Virus record (IMG/VR): IMGVR_UViG_3300010885_007382
Location: 29,826 to 93,825 of that record
Origin: a virus
DNA length: 64,000 nt
Direction: 5' to 3' (one strand)
Of the stretch, positions 7,100 through 14,542 are shown piece after piece (the first letter of the stretch is position 1; each line of letters opens with the position of its first letter). Under the pieces are notes generated by a model that worked only from the letters and a program-made list of their open reading frames with translations, did no database searches and was not told the DNA's origin. The position numbers and the translations under genes are program-made.

Positions 7100-7481
7100 C
7101 AAACTCACTAAAGTCCGTTATTCGAATAGTATAATCTGGTGGTTCAAATAATCTATCAGTATCTTTATACTGACTTTCTTTGATTGTGTCCATCCACACA
7201 ATCTTATCAGCATTGAAAACTTTTCTCAATTGTTGTGTCGGACATATGAAATCACATACAACAACTAATCCTAACTCATTACATGTCTTGGCTTTTTCTG
7301 ACATTCTCTTTGCTTGTCTCAATCGACCAGCATCAGAAAAGTCCCAGTCATCATACATCTTTCTTATGTTATCACCATTGAACCATATGAAAGATTTTTT
7401 ACTTTCCATCAATCCGTCTATGAGGCTACAGGCAAATGTTGTTTTGCCTGAGCCAGATAGTCCAGTTATAAGTATTATCAA
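7065..7481 (-). CDS. cysC: Adenylylsulfate (APS) kinase-like protein
   Basis: 138 aa. P-loop GLSGSGKTT at residues 7-15, then NGDNIRK (family: DGDNxR), an Asp/Arg segment DFSDAGRLRQ, VCDFICP (family: FISP) and a C-terminal FEPP, in the order of CysC. APS kinase phosphorylates APS to PAPS. It is short against the usual ~180-200 aa but all motifs are present; Asp to Asn in the first position of DGDN should be noted. Directly followed by the sulfotransferase, which uses PAPS. It overlaps the upstream RlpA-like gene by 4 nt. Confidence 0.82.
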   Translation of the reverse strand: MIILITGLSGSGKTTFACSLIDGLMESKKSFIWFNGDNIRKMYDDWDFSDAGRLRQAKRMSEKAKTCNELGLVVVCDFICPTQQLRKVFNADKIVWMDTIKESQYKDTDRLFEPPDYTIRITDFSEFDENISLLCGTA

Positions 7482-7960
7482 TTCAATCTTTCTACACTGA
7501 CGGAAGATGTGCTATTCATTCCAATAGCATGAGCAGCACCGTAACTAAGATCAAGATGCCGACCTCTAACAAAGGGACCTCGATCATTGACAACTACCGT
7601 GACGCAGCCGTGGTGACATACTCGTAGATGTGTACCAAACGGCATTGTTCTATGTGCGGCTGAATATCCGTGCGGGTTGAAAACCGCTCCTGATGCCGTG
7701 TGTCTTGATAAACGTTCACCATGCCCGTAGAATGAAGCAACCATATGGCTCCCTGCATTACCATGATTACCCCAACTAGCAGTCCAATCATTAGTATCGT
7801 CGCTTTGAATGCTGCGGCCATGTTTACCTCTTGTCACTTTCTGCTGTTGCTGTGGTTGTTGCCCGCCAAAGGCACCATCGAAAAAATCAGATAACGGATC
7901 GGCAGCGGCCGAAGTTGTCAGTGTAATGAAAATGGCCGCAGCCGATAGAAACTTATTCAA
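7478..7960 (-). CDS. RlpA-like exported double-psi beta-barrel protein
   Basis: 160 aa. Signal peptide 1-20 (SAAA-D), a Gln-rich linker (QQPQQQQ), then an RlpA-type double-psi barrel from about residue 73: ASFYGHGE, TASGAVF, MPFGT, VNDRGPF (125-130) and HLDLS. RlpA acts on peptidoglycan (lytic transglycosylase on naked glycan in Pseudomonas) in the periplasm. There is no lipobox and no SPOR domain. In a phage it could help lysis, wall passage or surface remodelling. Part of the run 8424 to 5728 driven by the promoter at 8454-8482. Confidence 0.85.
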   Translation of the reverse strand: MNKFLSAAAIFITLTTSAAADPLSDFFDGAFGGQQPQQQQKVTRGKHGRSIQSDDTNDWTASWGNHGNAGSHMVASFYGHGERLSRHTASGAVFNPHGYSAAHRTMPFGTHLRVCHHGCVTVVVNDRGPFVRGRHLDLSYGAAHAIGMNSTSSVSVERLN

Positions 7961-7962
7961 GA

Positions 7963-8424
7963 TTAAAACTCCTTGCGTGTTTGATTACACTCGAAAGTGT
8001 ACCAACCTTCATTGCGGAAGGCATCAATGATACGGTGACGATCATCAAAGATTGCGCCAACCGTATAGTTAGGATGACGCTGTAACCAAGTCTTGATGAT
8101 ATCAACTTTCATCTTATCATCATCACCACGAAAACCTCGAGGGCGCATATACATGTGATCATGTGAGATCCAAGGTATATGACGATTAAGCCACTCTAAG
8201 GTATCTTCACGGAAACGCTCATCTCGGGCTGTAACGATAATGACAGCATCACCAGGACGATCATTAGCCAGCGCATGTAGAACATCAATCACTGGCTGAT
8301 ATGGTTCATCCAAATGTTGCTTGGCAAAGAATGCGTCCCATTCTTTTTTACCATCAAGATGGTGCATCCGATGTTCATTATCGGCCAGCGTTCCGTCAAT
8401 ATCAAATACCCATACTTTATTCAT
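7963..8424 (-). CDS. HAD phosphatase, polynucleotide kinase 3'-phosphatase-like
   Basis: 153 aa. HAD motif I FDIDGT (Asp8, Asp10), motif II Thr65 in VTAR, a downstream Lys (DKMKVDIIK) and motif IV IFDDR. The arrangement and the RHRI/FR stretch behind motif IV match the phosphatase half of T4 PseT. PseT removes 3'-phosphates from nucleic acid ends; no kinase domain is present here. Alternative: a nucleotidase. Starts 2 nt after a TAG stop region and has its own promoter. Confidence 0.8.
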   Translation of the reverse strand: MNKVWVFDIDGTLADNEHRMHHLDGKKEWDAFFAKQHLDEPYQPVIDVLHALANDRPGDAVIIVTARDERFREDTLEWLNRHIPWISHDHMYMRPRGFRGDDDKMKVDIIKTWLQRHPNYTVGAIFDDRHRIIDAFRNEGWYTFECNQTRKEF

Positions 8425-8453
8425 CTATTCCATTTCCTTTCTCATTATGCTTT

Positions 8454-8482
8454 ATAATAGCATAAAAAGCCCGGAATGTCAA
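8454..8482 (-). promoter_or_regulatory. Strong sigma70-type promoter
   Basis: TTGACA (8477-8482), 17-bp spacer, TATTAT (8454-8459) on the minus strand. The -35 overlaps the stop of the upstream oxygenase gene. Drives the HAD, RlpA, APS kinase, sulfotransferase and oxygenase run. Confidence 0.8.
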
Positions 8483-9090
8483 GTCCATATTGTATACCAA
8501 TGCTCAAACACTCTTTTTAAGAGGGATTTTAGTTGCCTTTCAGTAAATGTTCCGTAATAGATATCATATCCGATCATGATTCTATCTTCATCGTTTTCGT
8601 TAGGACTTGTCCAGTGTTCTATTTCAGAGGGAAAGAAACATACTTCACCTTCGTTTAACAGATAAGGTTTCGGATGATCTTTCAAGAATAGTTTGCCAGA
8701 GTTGTCATAACTCTTTAGATAGAATACTGCACTACGGACTTCAGGAAGAAAAGTATGATAATGTGGTTTGATATATGATCCTTTAGGATACACATTAACC
8801 CAAGCCATGGCAATCTGCAATTTGTCTTTAGGCAATCCTTCTACATCAAAGTATCTGTTAGCTGCCTCAATAACAAAATCTGTGATCTCTTTGAACTCAG
8901 GATTTTTGTGTATATTATTACCACTACCATCAGCAATGAATGCTGTAGATGTTCCTTTCAACACATTAAGATTAGGAGTATCTGGTTTACCAGCAAGTTC
9001 ATCTTTAGCAACTTTAACCATATCATAGATGATAGGATAAAGATGTTTCTGTAACTTTTCTAGATCACCAGAATACTTTTCAATATACAT
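8479..9090 (-). CDS. 2OG-Fe(II) oxygenase
   Basis: 203 aa. Iron ligands HYH at 110-112 (His110, His112), distal His159 (EIEHWTSPN) and Arg170 for 2OG. 'WVNVYPKG' before and 'SAVFYLK' after the first ligands place it near the TIGR02466 group, distinct from the 5728/19303 pair. The start overlaps the preceding small gene's stop (TAATG). Substrate unknown. Confidence 0.82.
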   Translation of the reverse strand: MYIEKYSGDLEKLQKHLYPIIYDMVKVAKDELAGKPDTPNLNVLKGTSTAFIADGSGNNIHKNPEFKEITDFVIEAANRYFDVEGLPKDKLQIAMAWVNVYPKGSYIKPHYHTFLPEVRSAVFYLKSYDNSGKLFLKDHPKPYLLNEGEVCFFPSEIEHWTSPNENDEDRIMIGYDIYYGTFTERQLKSLLKRVFEHWYTIWT

Positions 9091-9260
9091 TAAAACGGAG
9101 GTGCTGTGCTTTGTAGAAACTGCCTAACAATCTGCAAATTGATTGTCATAATATCTCGAATAACATCGTCAGAAACCTCAGCAGGCAGCTTTGATCTCAT
9201 TGTGTTAAAAAGTTGATCCAGAACTTCTTGTGGAATTTCTTGTGGAGGATTTGTTGCCAT
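9090..9260 (-). CDS. Small hypothetical protein
   Basis: 56 aa, start at 9260 behind AAGGAGA. A Pro-rich beginning (NPPQEIPQEV) leads to a probable amphipathic helix with repeated Asp/Ile. Ends in a TAATG overlap with the 2OG oxygenase. No family recognised. Confidence 0.65.
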   Translation of the reverse strand: MATNPPQEIPQEVLDQLFNTMRSKLPAEVSDDVIRDIMTINLQIVRQFLQSTAPPF

Positions 9261-9272
9261 TGTTTTTTCTCC

Positions 9273-9413
9273 TTACATTCCAAACTGACGTTTTACTGTG
9301 TCAACGATTTCATCAATGACCGTATTGATTTCATCGTCTGTCTGTGTAACACCAAACTTATCTCTAAGAATGGCGATAATGGCTGTTCTTGTTTCATCTG
9401 ATAAGTTGAACAT
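9273..9413 (-). CDS. Small hypothetical helical protein
   Basis: 46 aa, start at 9413 behind GGAGATA. Predicted to be two short helices (ETRTAIIAILRDKF and DEINTVIDEIVDTV). It sits between two other tiny genes with good ribosome sites, 12 nt before the next. Function unknown. Confidence 0.65.
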   Translation of the reverse strand: MFNLSDETRTAIIAILRDKFGVTQTDDEINTVIDEIVDTVKRQFGM

Positions 9414-9422
9414 GGTTATCTC

Positions 9423-9536
9423 CTATTGACTTGATAGTATGTTAATGTCGCTGGCAATAAAGCCAATAACAATTGTAATAGCAAAGAACATGATCATTCT
9501 AAAGATGGCTTGTCTCTTTAGTTCATCTTTATTCAT
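9423..9536 (-). CDS. Tiny membrane protein
   Basis: 37 aa, start at 9536 behind AAGGAA. A charged N-terminus (MNKDELKRQ) precedes one transmembrane helix of about 20 residues. Overlaps the upstream gene by 4 nt. Function unknown. Confidence 0.6.
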   Translation of the reverse strand: MNKDELKRQAIFRMIMFFAITIVIGFIASDINILSSQ

Positions 9537-9712
9537 GCTACATTCCTTTGATGCCATTTGCGTTGAATTGAAACAGTTCCACTTGACTTCAAAGAATTGT
9601 AAGCACGAAACGCTTTACCTTCTTTATCGTGATACTCTTTACGAAAGATCACTTTACCATTGTCTGTTGCTTCAACTACCCAATAGTATGTATGCTTTGT
9701 ATCTTCACGCAT
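9533..9712 (-). CDS. Small hypothetical protein behind the tRNA
   Basis: 59 aa from the ATG at 9712, chosen because GGAG lies 6 nt before it; longer in-frame starts would run into the tRNA. Strand-rich start (YYWVVEA), then a basic, Lys/Tyr-containing tail. Possibly nucleic-acid binding by charge. No family recognised. Confidence 0.65.
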   Translation of the reverse strand: MREDTKHTYYWVVEATDNGKVIFRKEYHDKEGKAFRAYNSLKSSGTVSIQRKWHQRNVA

Positions 9713-9731
9713 TTTCATCTCCATAATGTAA

Positions 9732-9808
9732 TGGCGATCCCAGGATGACTCGAACATCCAACCTACTGCTTAGAAGGCAGTTACTCTATCCTGTTGAGCT
9801 ATGGGACC
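9732..9808 (-). tRNA. tRNA-Arg (anticodon UCU)
   Basis: 77 nt including an encoded CCA. Seven-bp acceptor stem (GGTCCCA with TGGGATC, one G-U), D arm with AGCTCAACAGGATAGAG, anticodon stem ACTGC/GCAGT with loop CTTCTAA giving UCU, and T arm with GTTCGAGTC. Reads AGA, a codon common in AT-rich phage genes but rare in GC-rich hosts. It is the only tRNA I find in the window. Confidence 0.95.
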
Positions 9809-9809
9809 A

Positions 9810-10043
9810 TTAAGCAAACTCAGCCTGAAAGGTTTGATTGATATCTTGAACAGGAACTCTTTGAAGAATGAAAGATGGTGTGAAGCCAGCGAAGCCACCA
9901 CCTTTACCCAGAAAGTCACAAAGAGCCTGTGCGTCTTCCTCAAAGAAAAACTGAGCAACAATCTGGTCACTCGCTTCCTCATGAACAAGCCAAAGCAATT
10001 CATCGTCATCATTGAACTCAGGATAGTATTTGTATTTGGTCAT
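9810..10043 (-). CDS. Small hypothetical acidic protein
   Basis: 77 aa, ATG at 10043 behind AAAGGA and overlapping the gp41 stop (ATGA). Acidic start (EFNDDDELLWLVHEEASD), aromatic and Gly-rich middle. It ends right in front of the tRNA. Similar small genes follow the helicase in other T4-like phages, but I cannot name the family. Confidence 0.7.
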   Translation of the reverse strand: MTKYKYYPEFNDDDELLWLVHEEASDQIVAQFFFEEDAQALCDFLGKGGGFAGFTPSFILQRVPVQDINQTFQAEFA

Positions 10044-11413
10044 ACTTTTAATCCTTTGAACTTGTTCTTGTTCTCAAACTTTGGTTTAGGTTGAGGAATA
10101 TCTTCCCCAGTATCCACTATATCTTTGGCAGACTGTTCAACATCATACAACTTCATACGTGTCTTGTCAACTCCTATTACATCTCTTTTATACCTGGATG
10201 GATCAGCATACCTATTTTTCAATTGCTTTACCATGATTTGATTTAACTGTTCCAACTGTTCCGTTACAATCAAAGCAACGAAGAAATCCGCAGTAGCTGG
10301 AAGACCAAATGATTCGGAAGTATCAGTAAGGTCAGGATCAGTTGAACCATACCCACCTCTTGTCAACTGTGTGGCAGACCAGATCGGAACATTATACTCT
10401 ACCGCAAGACCTCGCAACTCTTCAGCAATGGCTTTAATGTATGTGTAAGAATTTACACCATTGCCTGGTTTAATACGAGCCGAGGCACAAATGTTGAGAT
10501 AGTCAATCATGATAACGTCTGGCACAAATCCTTTCTTCAAGTTAAGTTCATTCAACAATGATCTAAAATGAACAGTTGAGGCTGAAGCAGTTGGATACTC
10601 TTTAACAATCAACTTACCGTTAGTCTTTTGTTTCAGTGTTTCAATCTTCTTGTCATAGATATCTCTTGGTAGAACCATAAGATCATCCATTGATACATTT
10701 AGAACATTAGCATCAATACGTTTAGCAACTTCCTCTTCAGCAAGTTCCATAGAGATATATAAAACATTCTTGCCCTGGTTTATATAACCAGAAGCAAAGT
10801 GACATAGAGTAAGTGACTTACCAACGCCGACGCCAGCCATAACGATATTAAGAGTTTTCTTTGGAATGCCATTCTTCGTAATCTTGTTAAAGTAATCTAG
10901 GTCAAAAGGTATTCTTTCTTCTACACGATGATAGTAATCATAACGATCATTTGCTTGTTCTATATAATCATGGCCGACATTAGGATCAAAAGAGATAGCA
11001 AGAGCATCAGACAAAAGAGAAGGAATAGCGCCTTTGGTAAGTTTGCCCTTGCCATTCATAATCTCCAATGAAGATGTGATAGCATTATAGATTGCCTTTT
11101 CCTGGCAAAACTTTTCAGTATTGTCTAAAAGCCAATCTGGGTTTGTCTTTTCTGTGTCACCATTAAGAGTTTTTAGTGTCTCCCGCATTGACTTAACAGT
11201 ATCATCCGTTGTGCCACGAATGTTGTTAATCTCAATATCAAGAGCATCAAACGTAGGTTGCTCACCATACTTCAATAAGAAGTCGGCCACTTCTTTGAAA
11301 AGCAGCCGATCTTCCATATTACCAAAGTATTCTTCTTTCAGAAATGGTAGAACCTTACGAGTGTAATTCTGATCCTTGATCAGATTCTTCAGTATCGTTT
11401 GTTCTAGTCTCAC
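10040..11413 (-). CDS. 41: Replicative DNA helicase (T4 gp41 / DnaB-like)
   Basis: 457 aa, near T4 gp41 (475). Walker A GVGVGKS at 194-200, Walker B IMIDYLNIC, and gp41-type blocks such as KRIDAN, LRGLAVEYNVPIWSATQ and LPATADFFVALI. The N-terminal part matches T4 gp41 (a K-x-LIKDQNY start followed by EEYF). It unwinds DNA ahead of the fork and loads the primase. The C-terminus is basic. It overlaps the upstream gene by 59 nt, which I accept because the N-terminus aligns with T4. Confidence 0.96.
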   Translation of the reverse strand: MRLEQTILKNLIKDQNYTRKVLPFLKEEYFGNMEDRLLFKEVADFLLKYGEQPTFDALDIEINNIRGTTDDTVKSMRETLKTLNGDTEKTNPDWLLDNTEKFCQEKAIYNAITSSLEIMNGKGKLTKGAIPSLLSDALAISFDPNVGHDYIEQANDRYDYYHRVEERIPFDLDYFNKITKNGIPKKTLNIVMAGVGVGKSLTLCHFASGYINQGKNVLYISMELAEEEVAKRIDANVLNVSMDDLMVLPRDIYDKKIETLKQKTNGKLIVKEYPTASASTVHFRSLLNELNLKKGFVPDVIMIDYLNICASARIKPGNGVNSYTYIKAIAEELRGLAVEYNVPIWSATQLTRGGYGSTDPDLTDTSESFGLPATADFFVALIVTEQLEQLNQIMVKQLKNRYADPSRYKRDVIGVDKTRMKLYDVEQSAKDIVDTGEDIPQPKPKFENKNKFKGLKV

Positions 11414-11708
11414 TCACACCCTCCACTTCTGACGATTCCAACAATACAGTATTAAGAATTAATCCTAATGCCGCATTGAACTTTTCATTCTTTCTCAAGG
11501 TCGTCATTGACAAATCATTTGTCTTGATGATCTCATAATCATAGAGTAGGCGAGGAATGTTATCCTCACCCATCTTGAATGTAACAGTTGTATAACGATA
11601 CACTACTCCAGCAAAAGGGTCAAGGGTTAATTCAATAGGAACCGTAGATCCTGCTTCTTTTGCGTTAAATAAATCATCTCTAAACTTATAATCAGTTCCC
11701 AGTTCCAT
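11355..11708 (-). CDS. Conserved protein between uvsX and gene 41
   Basis: 117 aa. Strand-rich N-terminal part ([14 protein letters not shown]), a helical middle ([15 protein letters not shown]) and a disordered acidic tail (Glu/Ser/Thr-rich). A protein of this kind lies between uvsX and gene 41 in cyanophages, so its place is conserved though its function is unknown. Overlaps both neighbours, 17 nt with uvsX and 59 nt with 41. Confidence 0.75.
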   Translation of the reverse strand: MELGTDYKFRDDLFNAKEAGSTVPIELTLDPFAGVVYRYTTVTFKMGEDNIPRLLYDYEIIKTNDLSMTTLRKNEKFNAALGLILNTVLLESSEVEGVSETRTNDTEESDQGSELHS

Positions 11709-12744
11709 CTTCTACCTCTTCATTGTATTTGCCATAAAGAAAGTCTGCCTGGCATCCTTCATTGATAGCATCCAAGATTTCCTTTGTAAAGAACTTTTCA
11801 GGATTCTTTTTGATTTCCTTTTCAAATGCTTTGGCACCATTTGGGAACTCAAAACGAGTAGAAACTTTCTTTATAATACCATACTTTTCAGCAAGATCAA
11901 GCAAACCATAATACTTGTCAAGACCTGAAGAATAGTTTAGCCAAGTTTCAACTTTCTTATCTTCTACAGTCATACGAGACTTTTTGAGATGTGCGGTAAT
12001 CACAGCACCAGTTCTACCATTGTCATCATCTAGTGTCTTATCTTTCTTCTTTGAAAGAAACACAATAGTAGAAGCAGCATACTCTAGACCAGAGCCGCCG
12101 CCCATCTTTTTCATTGGCACATACGAACCAACAACATCATAGACATGGTTAGTAACAATCAACGGAACCTGAGCCTTGCCAAGTTTCAATGTAAGAACAC
12201 GAAAAGCACCACGAACCAATTGGGCTCTTGTCATGTCTCTTGTGTCTTTACCATCAGCGATATCTTGCATCTCTTTGTCGGTTGATAGATTGCCAAGACT
12301 ATCAAGAACAAAGATCATTGGTGGCTTCTCTTTGCCTTCAAGATACTTGTCAAGGATCTTTACTGCCTGTGTTCTAAACTCTTGAACAGTAGCCACAGGA
12401 ATAATGCCAACACGCTTTGCGTCAATGCCACGATCAGTAATGAACTGCTTGGAGATAGCGGACTCTGACTCAAAGTAAAATACAAATCCACTTGCGTTGT
12501 CCTCTAGAAACTGCTTTACCACATTCAATGCATAGAACGTCTTACCAACAGAAGGTTCACCAGCAAATGCTGTAACCTTATTCTGTGGTAGTCCACCATA
12601 GATTGTTCCTGATAGTAATGCATTCATTACATAGCTGCCTGTGCCAATGAAACCTGACACATCACCAGCAGCAACACCGTCATCAACGATGCCTGCGTAT
12701 TCATTATCAATTTCTGATATTAGTTGTTTGAATATATCTGACAT
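11692..12744 (-). CDS. uvsX: UvsX RecA-like recombinase
   Basis: 350 aa (T4 UvsX 391). Walker A GEPSVGKT at 62-69, Walker B MIFVLDS, and the [18 protein letters not shown] block typical of phage UvsX. It forms filaments on ssDNA for strand exchange and recombination-dependent replication, with UvsY (62136) as mediator. Start behind AAGGAGAAACTT. Confidence 0.96.
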   Translation of the reverse strand: MSDIFKQLISEIDNEYAGIVDDGVAAGDVSGFIGTGSYVMNALLSGTIYGGLPQNKVTAFAGEPSVGKTFYALNVVKQFLEDNASGFVFYFESESAISKQFITDRGIDAKRVGIIPVATVQEFRTQAVKILDKYLEGKEKPPMIFVLDSLGNLSTDKEMQDIADGKDTRDMTRAQLVRGAFRVLTLKLGKAQVPLIVTNHVYDVVGSYVPMKKMGGGSGLEYAASTIVFLSKKKDKTLDDDNGRTGAVITAHLKKSRMTVEDKKVETWLNYSSGLDKYYGLLDLAEKYGIIKKVSTRFEFPNGAKAFEKEIKKNPEKFFTKEILDAINEGCQADFLYGKYNEEVEDGTGN

Positions 12745-12783
12745 AAGTTTCTCCTTCTTGTCAATTAGTTGCTAACAATCTCG

Positions 12784-12972
12784 TTACGCAACTTCCTTGA
12801 AATGTTTTTGTAGTTCTGGTGACAGTTTCTTTAATAGGTCGCCACTCACACCTACACGAACAATATTTGCTAGTTCAACAATGTTGTTTGGAGTTATATT
12901 TTGTCCTGGCGCAAACTCATATAAACGAGCAGGTGAATTTTTATGATGCTCGTCTTTCTTACTCTTCGCCAT
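12784..12972 (-). CDS. Small hypothetical basic protein
   Basis: 62 aa from the ATG at 12972, with AAAGGA 6 nt before it. Lys/His-rich start (AKSKKDEHHKN) then a helical C-terminus with LSPELQKHF. Overlaps the halogenase end by 14 nt. Function unknown. Confidence 0.65.
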   Translation of the reverse strand: MAKSKKDEHHKNSPARLYEFAPGQNITPNNIVELANIVRVGVSGDLLKKLSPELQKHFKEVA

Positions 12973-14542
12973 GATAGATCCTTTCCTTTGTGAAGTCATA
13001 TACAGTTGGACATTTAGATGCTTTGTAGTCCCAAATATCTTTCTTTTCGTTTAGATGTTTTGTTATCTGTTCGAACTCCTGTGCTAGATTAAAGCCACTA
13101 TCATTCATCCAATGAATATAATGCATGTCAGTAGGAAAGTAGTTTAGTCCTGTTGCCACAGCATTGATACCATCGTTATTAAATCTTGTTGTAACATACT
13201 TTGACTCATAAGCTCCTATGAAGGATTCATTTCTAGAGACACCTCTCTTCAGAGATTTCTCAACATCACAATAACTACGGTTGCCAACATCTCTCCAATA
13301 CTCTGTATCATTTCTAAGTGATAGAGAATAGTGCATGGCAACGAACTGTGAAAAGTTATCAAACATTACACGGCATGACCAGTTGTAACCATCCTTATCA
13401 AACTGTGTTACAAGATGTTCTTCCTTGTCTCTATCAAGAGCACGAAGCAAACGAACAAGGAACATGTGAACACTATACAGTCCGTTGCTTTCTAGTGGTT
13501 CAATGAAACCAGCAGATAGACCAATAGCCGTAACATTCTTAACCCATACTCTTTCTGATACGCCTGCTCTGAATTTGATCTTGCGAAACTTTTGTTCTTC
13601 TCGCAACTTACCTTTAGACTTTAGATGTGCCTTAAATTCATCTAAGGCGCCTTCATCAGAGATATACTTATCAGAGTAAACATAGCCAGTTCCCAAACGA
13701 CTCCACAATGGTGTGTTCCATACCCAACCATTGCCAAGAGCATGACAGTCGGTGTAAGGAACAATCTCTTTGCGTTTATCATCAAAAGGAATCTGTGCTG
13801 CCCATGCTGAGTTGTTTGGTAGAATATCATTGAATGAGATAAAAGGTTCATTCATTGCTTTACCAAGAAGAATGGAAGCAAAGCCTGTGCAGTCAATGAA
13901 TAGATCAGCCGTAATCTCTCGTCCATCATCAAGAACTAGTTTCTCAATACCATCTTCATTGACGATAGTATCTTTGACCAATGCTTGTATGTGTTTGACA
14001 CCTCTTGGTTTCACAAACTTGTCACGCAACCAAATGGCAAACTTGATAGCATCAAAGTGATAAGCAGCATCTCTATTGAACTTATATCCTGGTAACACAC
14101 CATCTTCCGTGGTTATACGATTAGCATTAACCAATGACATAATGGGATACATGTTATCAGCATAATCAGATAGCGGTGTCTCTGGATATAGAAACTTCTT
14201 TAGATACCAATCGTTCTTCGCATACTTGTTTCCTACAGTATCAATTTCACCAAACGGATAGTGAAACGTGCCTGAACCAATCTTATAAAAGTCTGTGAAA
14301 CTAATTGACATCTTATAAGTGGCGTCACATGCTTTCATAAAGTCTGTGTCTTTAATCTGGAGCAGACGCAACCAATCATTGATAAAGCCTAACGTGGATT
14401 CACCAACACCGACTGTAGGTGTGTTTGGATCTTCGATAAGAATGATCTCTCTATTGTCCAATCTTTGTATAAGAGTTGCGGCAGTCATCCAGCCAGCAGA
14501 TCCACCACCGACAATAACAATCTTATTGATTGGTTTACTCAT
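12959..14542 (-). CDS. FAD-dependent tryptophan halogenase-like enzyme
   Basis: 527 aa, the size of PrnA. FAD-binding GGGSAG at 12-17, GVGESTL at 45-51, the catalytic Lys at 77 in YKMSISF (PrnA Lys79), halogenase signature WVWNTP at 273-278 (family WxWxIP) and Glu351 in PLES (PrnA Glu346 region). Such enzymes make HOCl from reduced FAD, O2 and chloride and chlorinate tryptophan or other aromatic groups. Homologues are known in cyanophages, without a known role. All active-site residues are present, so activity is likely. ATGA overlap with the polymerase gene fixes the start. Confidence 0.9.
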   Translation of the reverse strand: MSKPINKIVIVGGGSAGWMTAATLIQRLDNREIILIEDPNTPTVGVGESTLGFINDWLRLLQIKDTDFMKACDATYKMSISFTDFYKIGSGTFHYPFGEIDTVGNKYAKNDWYLKKFLYPETPLSDYADNMYPIMSLVNANRITTEDGVLPGYKFNRDAAYHFDAIKFAIWLRDKFVKPRGVKHIQALVKDTIVNEDGIEKLVLDDGREITADLFIDCTGFASILLGKAMNEPFISFNDILPNNSAWAAQIPFDDKRKEIVPYTDCHALGNGWVWNTPLWSRLGTGYVYSDKYISDEGALDEFKAHLKSKGKLREEQKFRKIKFRAGVSERVWVKNVTAIGLSAGFIEPLESNGLYSVHMFLVRLLRALDRDKEEHLVTQFDKDGYNWSCRVMFDNFSQFVAMHYSLSLRNDTEYWRDVGNRSYCDVEKSLKRGVSRNESFIGAYESKYVTTRFNNDGINAVATGLNYFPTDMHYIHWMNDSGFNLAQEFEQITKHLNEKKDIWDYKASKCPTVYDFTKERIYHGEE

